DNA of 64,000 nt from Thalassobacillus cyri (GTDB taxonomy: Bacteria; Bacillota; Bacilli; Bacillales; Halobacillaceae): positions 248,001-312,000 of the forward strand of contig NZ_FNQR01000004.1 of assembly GCF_900107755.1 (NCBI RefSeq), read 5' to 3'. Within the stretch, counting starts at the first letter, position 1; each line of letters starts with the position of its first letter. The notes under the pieces were generated by a model. That model searched no databases. It was not told the origin of the DNA and saw only the letters and a program-made list of their open reading frames with translations. The position numbers were made by a program, and so were the translations under genes. Positions 57,633 to 64,000 of the stretch are shown here, piece by piece.

Positions 57633-59306
57633 ATGAGTCAATTTTCAAGTTATAAACGTCCAGAAACACTATCAAAAATGGCAGAAGAACGAATGGATGT
57701 CTTAATTATCGGGGGGGGCATTACCGGTTCTGGTATCGCCCTTGATGCCGCCTCCCGCGGAATGAAGACAGCGGTCGTGGAAATGCAGGATTTTGCTGCC
57801 GGCACTTCAAGCAGATCGACAAAATTGGTGCATGGCGGACTTCGATACTTGAAGCAGTTCGAGGTAAAAATGGTAGCTGAAGTCGGTAAGGAACGTGAGA
57901 TAGTTTATGAAAACGGTCCCCATGTGACTACTCCTGAATGGATGATGCTGCCTTTCCATCAAGGTGGGAATTTCGGTCCCTTCTCCACGAGTCTGGGTCT
58001 TCGTGTTTATGATTATCTTGCCGGGGTTAAAAAGAAAGAGCGCCGGACGATGTTTTCTCCGGAAGAAGCGATTGAACGTGAACCGTTGATCAAACGGGAA
58101 AATTTGAAAGGTGCCGGATTTTATGTCGAATATAAAACAGACGATGCCAGATTGACGTTGGAAGTCATGAAAAAAGCTGTGGAGCATGGGGCTCTGGCTG
58201 CCAATTACGCCAAAGTGGTTGATTTTATATATAATGATGAAGGAAAAATCGATGGTGCTGTCGTCGAGGATCAAACAGACGGAACACACTATACCATTCG
58301 TGCAAAAAAAGTAATTAATGCAGGTGGTCCTTGGGTGGATCAGCTGCGTGAAATAGATGGGTCGAAAAAAGGGAAAACCCTGCATTTAACCAAAGGAGTG
58401 CACCTTGTTTTTGATGGAGAGCGCTTCCCACTGAAACAGGCGATGTATTATGATACACCAGATGGACGGATGGTATTCGCTATCCCGCGTAATGGTAAGA
58501 CCTATGTAGGCACGACAGACACGGACTATGAAGGTGACATCGCTCACCCGACCATGACTGAAACAGACCGAACCTACTTGATCGAGTCGATCAACTATAT
58601 GTTCCCGACAGTCGATATTACAGTTGAGGACGTGGAATCCAGCTGGGCCGGTCTTCGTCCGCTGATCCATGAAGAAGGTAAGGATCCTTCAGAAATATCA
58701 CGTAAAGATGAAATTTTCATTTCTGATTCCGGTTTGATTTCCATGGCTGGTGGAAAACTTACGGGCTATCGCAAAATGGCACAAACCGTTATCGATCAAG
58801 TGCGCGATATGCTGATGGAAGAAGAAGGTATCCGCTATTCTGATTCTGAAACGAAGTCTATGCCGATTTCAGGCGGTGACGTCGGAGGTTCAAAAGGTTA
58901 TGAAAAATTCTTAGGAGAAAAAACAAAGCAAGGGGTCAGTCTCGGGCTTCCGGAAGACGGCGCAAGAGAACTTGCGGACTTATATGGCTCCAATATAGAT
59001 ATCGTTTTTGATTATTATAAAAATGAAAACGAAGCCGCTGAGAAAGCAGGTATCGACCAAGTTGTCTTCGCTATGCTTCGATACGCGCTGGAATATGAAC
59101 TTGCCTATCGACCAGTTGACTTTTTCGTCCGCCGTACAGGGGCGCTCTTCTTTGCTATTGAATGGGTACATGAGCATAAAGATGTCGTAATTGCTTATAT
59201 GGCCAATGAACTGAACTGGAACGACACACAGAAAAAAGCTTATACCAAAGAATTAGAGCAACTATTGAAGGAAGCTGTTGAACCGACTGAACTTGTGATG
59301 GCTTAG
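57633..59306 (+). CDS. glpD: Aerobic glycerol-3-phosphate dehydrogenase
   Basis: A 557-residue membrane-associated FAD enzyme that oxidises glycerol-3-phosphate to dihydroxyacetone phosphate and passes electrons to quinone. FAD-binding VLIIGGGITGSGIALDAASR (about 25-44), SSRSTKLVHGGLRYLKQ family signature, and a helical C-terminal domain. GGAGAG precedes ATG 57633. Controlled by the GlpP leader upstream. Confidence 0.96.
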   Translation: MSQFSSYKRPETLSKMAEERMDVLIIGGGITGSGIALDAASRGMKTAVVEMQDFAAGTSSRSTKLVHGGLRYLKQFEVKMVAEVGKEREIVYENGPHVTTPEWMMLPFHQGGNFGPFSTSLGLRVYDYLAGVKKKERRTMFSPEEAIEREPLIKRENLKGAGFYVEYKTDDARLTLEVMKKAVEHGALAANYAKVVDFIYNDEGKIDGAVVEDQTDGTHYTIRAKKVINAGGPWVDQLREIDGSKKGKTLHLTKGVHLVFDGERFPLKQAMYYDTPDGRMVFAIPRNGKTYVGTTDTDYEGDIAHPTMTETDRTYLIESINYMFPTVDITVEDVESSWAGLRPLIHEEGKDPSEISRKDEIFISDSGLISMAGGKLTGYRKMAQTVIDQVRDMLMEEEGIRYSDSETKSMPISGGDVGGSKGYEKFLGEKTKQGVSLGLPEDGARELADLYGSNIDIVFDYYKNENEAAEKAGIDQVVFAMLRYALEYELAYRPVDFFVRRTGALFFAIEWVHEHKDVVIAYMANELNWNDTQKKAYTKELEQLLKEAVEPTELVMA

Positions 59307-59400
59307 GTGAAGGTATGATCCCTCCTTTTTTTAACAGGTGTGGTTAAGAGGGAAATCACGGTTTGCAGACTTATGACCAGTAAAAAAAAGTAATGCACGA

Positions 59401-59438
59401 AAACGTCCAGGATTTCTCCCTGGACGTTTCATTTTTTC
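59401..59438 (+). terminator. Terminator downstream of glpD
   Basis: AAACGTCCAGG (59401-59411) pairs with CCTGGACGTTT (59419-59429), then CATTTTTT. It lies 95 bp after glpD. Confidence 0.8.
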
Positions 59439-59490
59439 CGTAACTTCCTTCATTAAAGCTCCAGATAACGGCAGAAGCTGCATCCAGCTC

Positions 59491-59686
59491 CAGCGCCTCC
59501 CCCCTCCTCGAGGTCTTAAGTCAATGCTCTCTGTGATTAGAAAAACTCTGCTTGTCGCCCAGATATTATGGCGAAAGCGCAAATGTTTCTTATACTTTAA
59601 ATCTTTAATATAGTTAATTTGTTTTAACGTGCAAAAAACGTCACGGGGAGGCTTGGCTTAAGCTAGTCGAGGGTGAGCAAGGCGCT
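59491..59686. repeat. MITE-like long inverted-repeat element upstream of hisZ
   Basis: Two 45-nt arms in inverted orientation, 59491-59535 (starting CAGCGCCTCCCCCCTCCTCG) and 59642-59686 (whose complement starts AAGCGCCTTGCTCACCCTCG), share most bases including CTTAAG, with about 106 nt between. No open frame of note lies between. It resembles intergenic elements I recall from many Bacillaceae (CCAGCTCCAGCGCC ends), but I cannot verify that here. It does not belong to the A-D repeat family. Confidence 0.65.
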
Positions 59687-59736
59687 TACGCTTTTTTTCT
59701 AACGACTAAGAAAAACTGGGAAGAAGACAATAAATA

Positions 59737-59922
59737 GTGCAGACTGGACAATATATCGGAAAACTGGACAATAAAAGTTGGATCATACCCAGGAATCTTG
59801 TGCTGCTTTCTTATTTGCAGGTTCTAAACCATTTTGAAAAGGGAAAGGAAAGACAGCAGGTAATGTTTGACGCTCTATCTTTATTGCGTTATCATATTAG
59901 CAAGCTAAAGGATTACTTATAG
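59737..59922 (+). CDS. Possible 61-residue protein upstream of hisZ
   Basis: A short frame starting GTG 59737 with no good ribosome site. The second half (YLQVLNHFEKGKERQQVM and LRYHISKLKDYL) looks helical and amphipathic with normal codon use; I do not recognise a family. The start region contains a direct repeat ACTGGACAATA (59740-59750 and 59762-59772). It ends 27 bp before hisZ, so it could be the first gene of the operon or non-coding leader. Confidence 0.35.
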   Translation: MQTGQYIGKLDNKSWIIPRNLVLLSYLQVLNHFEKGKERQQVMFDALSLLRYHISKLKDYL

Positions 59923-59949
59923 ATTTCTAATATAGAAAGGATGCACTCC

Positions 59950-61131
59950 ATGGCTAAGCGGTTAATGTTTGAAAAGCCACTGGGAATGCGGGATACGCTT
60001 CCCTTTTTTTATAACCAGAAGAAAAAAGCCCGCGAGCTGTTGACAGAAGAGATCAGCAGGTTCGGCTATTTGTTTATGGATACACCATTTCTTGAATATT
60101 ACGAGACAGTCGGTGAAGCAAGTGCGACCCTGGATCAGCAATTGTTCAAATTGCTCGATCAGCAAGGTCATTCGCTTGTGTTACGCCCGGACATGACGGC
60201 ACCGATTGCGAGGGTCGCAGCGTCCCAATTGAAAAATGCGGAATTTCCGCTGCGGTTGGCATATGATGGACCCGTTTTCCGTGCTCAACAGACCGAGGGA
60301 GGCAAGCCTGCGCAATTCGAACAGGTTGGTACGGAACTGATCGGCGACCATTCTTCTTATGGTGACGCAGAAGTAATCGCCTTGTTGATCCGTTCGTTGC
60401 AGCGCGCTGGATTGGATGATTTTCAAATCACAATCGGGCATGTTGGATACGTCCGTTGCTTTTTCAAAGAAATCCTTGGAGATGACCCAGCCAATACAGA
60501 AGAATTAATGAGCTATCTTTACCGGAAGAATCACGTGGGGTACCAGGAAGCGGTAAGAGCACTGGCTGTAAGTGACGAGGCGAAAAGGTCTTTGATGGGA
60601 TTGATGAAGCTTCGCGGAGAAGATGAAGTTTTCGATCAAAGTAAATCACTCGCCCGCAACCAGGAATGTCTGCAGGCAATCAACGAACTGAAGCAACTGT
60701 ATAAGATGCTGAAGCAGTATGAGGTCGAGCAATATGTCAGTTTCGACCTTAACTTGATCAGCCATATGGACTATTATACAGGCATTCTTTTTGAAGGGTA
60801 TGCTCCGAACCTTGGTTCGCTGTTATGCAATGGCGGTCGTTATGATAAATTGCTCCCTTCATTCCAGCTCAATGCATCTGCGACTGGTTTCGCCATCCGT
60901 CTTGAGCGTCTGGTAGAGGCCCTGGCGGCACAATCTGGGGAAGAACAGCGCATTGGCATTCTGGTCGATGATGATACATTTGCGGAGGGGTTAAAACAGG
61001 CGCAGGATCTGCGCTCAAAAGGAAAAAAAGTGTTACTTCAGCATGTCGATCAAGTACCGGATCTGCAGCAATTCAAAGCAGGTCTGGCTGAAGCAATCGA
61101 TTTGACGACAGGAGGTGGCCGGGATGCATAA
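59950..61131 (+). CDS. hisZ: ATP phosphoribosyltransferase regulatory subunit HisZ
   Basis: A 393-residue class II aminoacyl-tRNA synthetase-like protein that lacks tRNA charging and instead is needed by short-form HisG for the first step of histidine synthesis. Motifs: [16 protein letters not shown], motif 2-like [15 protein letters not shown], and [31 protein letters not shown] at 59935-59940 is too close to ATG 59941 and points to ATG 59950. No T-box sequence was found upstream. Confidence 0.94.
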   Translation: MAKRLMFEKPLGMRDTLPFFYNQKKKARELLTEEISRFGYLFMDTPFLEYYETVGEASATLDQQLFKLLDQQGHSLVLRPDMTAPIARVAASQLKNAEFPLRLAYDGPVFRAQQTEGGKPAQFEQVGTELIGDHSSYGDAEVIALLIRSLQRAGLDDFQITIGHVGYVRCFFKEILGDDPANTEELMSYLYRKNHVGYQEAVRALAVSDEAKRSLMGLMKLRGEDEVFDQSKSLARNQECLQAINELKQLYKMLKQYEVEQYVSFDLNLISHMDYYTGILFEGYAPNLGSLLCNGGRYDKLLPSFQLNASATGFAIRLERLVEALAAQSGEEQRIGILVDDDTFAEGLKQAQDLRSKGKKVLLQHVDQVPDLQQFKAGLAEAIDLTTGGGRDA

Positions 61132-61762
61132 GCCATTGACGATCGCCATGCCAAAAGGGCGGATTTTTGAAGAAGCGGCAGAATTGATGAAAAAAGCGGG
61201 ATATGATCTACTGGCGGAACAGGAGGAATCAAGAAAGCTGATCCTTGAATTCCCCGAACAGAATATACGGATCATGATGGCTAAGCCGATGGATGTCGTC
61301 ACTTATGTGGAATACGGTACAGCCGATATCGGAATTGCAGGAAAAGATGTTTTACTAGAGCAGGACCGTGATGTATACGAGGTGCTGGATCTTGGAATTA
61401 GCCCTTGCTATATTGCCGTAGCTGGACTGCCGGATCAACCGCTTAGCAAAATCGCACCGAAAATAGCCACGAAGTACCCAAAAGTGGCATCCGACTATTT
61501 CCGTGAACAAGGGGAGCAAATTGAAATTATTCCCCTGAATGGTTCCATCGAAATAGCTCCATTGATTGGCCTCGCTGACCGTATTGTAGATATTGTATCG
61601 ACAGGAAGGACACTGAAAGAGAACGGGCTGGTCGAATATGAAAAAATTGTCGGGATCACTTCCCGGATGATCGTCAATCCGGTAAGTTACCGGTTGAAAA
61701 GTAAAGAAATCGATGAGATGGTCAACCAGTTGAGTGAAGTGGTAGGGGAGGACTTCGTATGA
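61124..61762 (+). CDS. hisG: ATP phosphoribosyltransferase catalytic subunit, short form
   Basis: Catalyses ATP plus PRPP to phosphoribosyl-ATP, the first step of histidine synthesis. At 212 residues it is the short form, lacking the regulatory domain and requiring HisZ, which is next to it. Signature [14 protein letters not shown] (about 152-165) binds PRPP. Start ATG 61124 follows AGGAGGTG; it overlaps hisZ by 8 bp. Confidence 0.96.
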   Translation: MHKPLTIAMPKGRIFEEAAELMKKAGYDLLAEQEESRKLILEFPEQNIRIMMAKPMDVVTYVEYGTADIGIAGKDVLLEQDRDVYEVLDLGISPCYIAVAGLPDQPLSKIAPKIATKYPKVASDYFREQGEQIEIIPLNGSIEIAPLIGLADRIVDIVSTGRTLKENGLVEYEKIVGITSRMIVNPVSYRLKSKEIDEMVNQLSEVVGEDFV

Positions 61763-63030
61763 AAATCTTAAAAAAAGATAAAGTTACCTCCTTTAAGCGC
61801 AGTGTCGATGCTGGTACAGAGGAACAAAGAGCGGCAGTCAAATCGATTATAGCCGATGTTAAACAACGAGGCGATGAAGCGATACGGCATTATACTGAAA
61901 AATTTGATGGGATTCATTTAGACAGCCTGAAAGTAGACAAGGATGAAATCAAGCAGGCATACAATCAAATCGATGCTGATCTGGTTACAATTTTAAAAGA
62001 AGCAGCTGAGAATATTAGGGATTTTCATGCCAAACAAAAATCGACTTCCTGGTTTGACACCCAGGCTGATGGTACGATTCTTGGCCAAAAAATCACTCCG
62101 ATTGATGCTGCTGGTGTATACGTACCCGGAGGCACGGCGGCTTATCCATCTTCTGTATTCATGAATGTCATTCCCGCTCAGGTGGCGGGTGTGGAAAGAA
62201 TTGCGATGATGACCCCTCCGGGACCAAATGGAGAGGTGCCAGCCGGTGTATTAGTAGCTGCTGACATCCTTGGTATCGATGAGATTTATAAAGTTGGCGG
62301 TGCCCAGGCAGTGGCGGGCCTTGCTTATGGGACGGAAACGATATCCCCTGTCGATAAAATCGTTGGACCAGGCAATGTTTTTGTAGCACTTGCCAAACGA
62401 GAAGTTTTTGGTGATGTCGCCATCGATATGATTGCAGGTCCAAGTGAAATCGCAGTTCTTGCAGATGAGTCAGCTGAAGCACAGCAAGTGGCAGCAGACC
62501 TGCTTTCCCAGGCTGAGCATGATGCCCGGTCATCGAGTGTTTTGGTGACCACTAGCGGCACATTGGCAGAAGCAGTCCATTCAGCCGTGGAGCAGCAGCT
62601 CCAAACTCTGCCGCGGGAAGAGATTGCAAGGAAAAGTATAGAAGACTATGGAGCTATCATTGTGTGCGATACAATGAATGAAGCAGAAGATGTGATCAAC
62701 CTCATCGCTCCTGAACATCTGGAAGTAGTAACTGGTTCTCCGTTTGAACAGTTGGCGAAAATCAAACATGCCGGAGCGATCTTCCTTGGAAAATATAGCA
62801 GTGAACCAATCGGTGATTACTTTGCCGGACCGAATCATGTCTTGCCTACAAACGGTACGGCTCGATTTTCCAGTCCGTTGAATGTCGATGATTTTGTAAA
62901 GAAATCCAGTGTGATATCTTATAGTCAACAAGCTTGGGAGCAAAATCATAAGAAAATTGCCCGTTTTGCCCGGCTGGAGGGATTAGAAGCTCATGCGCGA
63001 GCAGTCGAGGCACGGAAGGAGAACAAGTGA
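61759..63030 (+). CDS. hisD: Histidinol dehydrogenase
   Basis: A 423-residue zinc- and NAD-dependent enzyme for the last two steps, histidinol to histidine. Segments [45 protein letters not shown] and [10 protein letters not shown] with zinc ligands (Gln, His) and [18 protein letters not shown] overlap with hisG at 61759-61762 shows coupling. Confidence 0.96.
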   Translation: MKILKKDKVTSFKRSVDAGTEEQRAAVKSIIADVKQRGDEAIRHYTEKFDGIHLDSLKVDKDEIKQAYNQIDADLVTILKEAAENIRDFHAKQKSTSWFDTQADGTILGQKITPIDAAGVYVPGGTAAYPSSVFMNVIPAQVAGVERIAMMTPPGPNGEVPAGVLVAADILGIDEIYKVGGAQAVAGLAYGTETISPVDKIVGPGNVFVALAKREVFGDVAIDMIAGPSEIAVLADESAEAQQVAADLLSQAEHDARSSSVLVTTSGTLAEAVHSAVEQQLQTLPREEIARKSIEDYGAIIVCDTMNEAEDVINLIAPEHLEVVTGSPFEQLAKIKHAGAIFLGKYSSEPIGDYFAGPNHVLPTNGTARFSSPLNVDDFVKKSSVISYSQQAWEQNHKKIARFARLEGLEAHARAVEARKENK

Positions 63031-63623
63031 TGAGTAACAAACGTACCGCAGCAATCGAACGGAAAACGAGAGAAACAGACATCAGTCTGACAATCAGCCT
63101 GGATGGGACCGGTCAACAAGAGCTCGATGTCCAGGTCCCATTCCTATCCCATATGCTGGAGTTATTTTCTAAACATGGATTATTTGACTTGACGATAAAA
63201 GGGCATGGCGATATCGAAGTCGATGACCATCATACGACTGAGGATATCGGGATTTGTCTTGGTCAGGCTTTTCGTGAAGCGGTAGGGGACAAAGCCGGCA
63301 TTAAACGTTATGGCTCCATGACGTTACCGATGGATGAAACACTGGTCACCGTAGCTGTCGATTTAAGTGACCGTCCACATTTGGAATGGAAAGCTGCCAT
63401 TCCATCCGCAAAGATCGGTACATTTGATACAGAAAATGTCCATGAATTTTTTTGGAAGTTTGCGCTTGAAGCAAGGATCAATCTACATATTGTCGTCCAT
63501 CATGGCCATAACAGTCATCACATCGTTGAGGCGATGTTCAAAGCGATGGCCCGTGCACTGGATGAAGCGACACAAATTGATCCGAGAATACAAGGAGTAC
63601 CAAGTACGAAGGGAAGTCTTTGA
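63030..63623 (+). CDS. hisB: Imidazoleglycerol-phosphate dehydratase
   Basis: A 197-residue monofunctional dehydratase (no phosphatase domain) for step seven of histidine synthesis. Metal-binding motifs [12 protein letters not shown] and [19 protein letters not shown], typical of the family. GGAAGGAG lies 8 nt before ATG 63030, which overlaps the hisD stop; GTG 63027 is an alternative. Confidence 0.96.
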   Translation: MSNKRTAAIERKTRETDISLTISLDGTGQQELDVQVPFLSHMLELFSKHGLFDLTIKGHGDIEVDDHHTTEDIGICLGQAFREAVGDKAGIKRYGSMTLPMDETLVTVAVDLSDRPHLEWKAAIPSAKIGTFDTENVHEFFWKFALEARINLHIVVHHGHNSHHIVEAMFKAMARALDEATQIDPRIQGVPSTKGSL

Positions 63624-63625
63624 TT

Positions 63626-64000
63626 ATGATTGGTATCATCGATTATGGTATGGGGAACCTGTTCAGTGTTTCAAAAGCATTAGAGCGATTGGAAGTTCCT
63701 TATAAATTCGGAGAGCGTCCAGAGCAGATTGCTGACTGCGACGGTTATATCCTCCCAGGTGTCGGAGCTTTTCCTGATGCTGTCAAAGCTTTGCAGAAGC
63801 ATGGCTTTGTTGAATTCATCAAAGAAAAAGCATCTGAGGGTGTGCCGCTATATGGTATCTGTCTTGGGATGCAGTTGTTATTTGAAGAAAGTGAAGAAAA
63901 TCAATTGACGAAAGGACTTGGACTTCTTCCAGGCAGGATTGTCAGGTTTCCGGGTATCGATGAAGGGGGCCGCTCCTATAAAGTTCCACATATGGGCTGG
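63626..64000 (+). CDS. hisH: Imidazole glycerol phosphate synthase glutaminase subunit, 5-prime part
   Basis: The glutamine amidotransferase that supplies ammonia to HisF. Starts MIGIIDYGMGNLFS at ATG 63626, 2 bp after hisB; the nucleophile Cys is in YGICLGMQLLFEES (about residue 78), preceded by GVGAFPDAV. The gene runs off the end of the window after 125 codons, so the HxE catalytic pair is not seen. hisA and hisF would be expected beyond. Confidence 0.95.
   Translation, partial: MIGIIDYGMGNLFSVSKALERLEVPYKFGERPEQIADCDGYILPGVGAFPDAVKALQKHGFVEFIKEKASEGVPLYGICLGMQLLFEESEENQLTKGLGLLPGRIVRFPGIDEGGRSYKVPHMGW

Noticed and set aside
59307-59949. T-box riboswitch controlling hisZ
   Set aside because: No AGGGTGGNACCGCG-type T-box sequence or antiterminator was found; the region is filled by a terminator, an inverted-repeat element and a short frame.

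Overview
The window looks like part of the chromosome of a spore-forming, aerobic to facultatively denitrifying Bacillaceae bacterium, most likely a Halobacillus- or Virgibacillus-like genus (genus is inference). The reasons are the gene order secA-prfB-yvjA-cccB-ftsEX-ctpB-minJ, uvrBA, yvlBCD, hprK-lgt-yvoD-ppaX-yvoF and hisZGDBH, which I recall from Bacillus subtilis, plus splAB (spore DNA repair) and bshB2 (bacillithiol). No rRNA, tRNA, CRISPR array, prophage or intact transposase gene was seen.

Layout. 0-13 kb: secretion, translation and division core (secA end, prfB with its programmed frameshift, a pantothenate symporter pair, galU, yvjA, cccB, ftsEX, a coiled-coil M23 hydrolase, ctpB, minJ). 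13-26 kb: a copper/envelope-stress block on both strands (CcdA-like protein, two-component system, two small uncharacterised proteins, CopB-type ATPase, multicopper oxidase, LysM-CAP protein, methyltransferase, rhodanese, BNR-repeat lipoprotein, D,D-carboxypeptidase, 16-Cys copper-storage-like protein). 26-34 kb: pseudouridine synthase, CoA-disulfide reductase, haloacid dehalogenase, ctaA and a large SNF2 helicase. 34-39 kb: nirK followed by nosD (frameshifted), nosL, nosY and nosF, without nosZ. 39-51 kb: prfC, uvrBA, yojF-bshB2, yvlBCD and splAB. 51-59 kb: hprK-lgt-yvoD-ppaX-yvoF-glpP, then glpK and glpD with no glpF. 59-64 kb: start of a histidine operon, truncated in hisH by the window end.

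Regulation readable from sequence: the prfB autoregulatory +1 frameshift site; an Fnr-type box centred 41.5 bp before the inferred nirK start; a LexA box over the uvrB promoter; a GlpP-type terminator leader before glpD; and a possible 15-codon leader peptide ahead of splA.

The most unusual feature is a family of mosaic intergenic repeats at four places (about 13.1-13.8, 28.5-29.0, 47.2-47.7 and 55.6-55.8 kb). They are built from about 100-120-nt imperfect cruciform units whose apical stems change in a compensatory way. One copy sits where glpF and the glpFK leader would be expected. A separate, about 200-bp inverted-repeat element lies upstream of hisZ.
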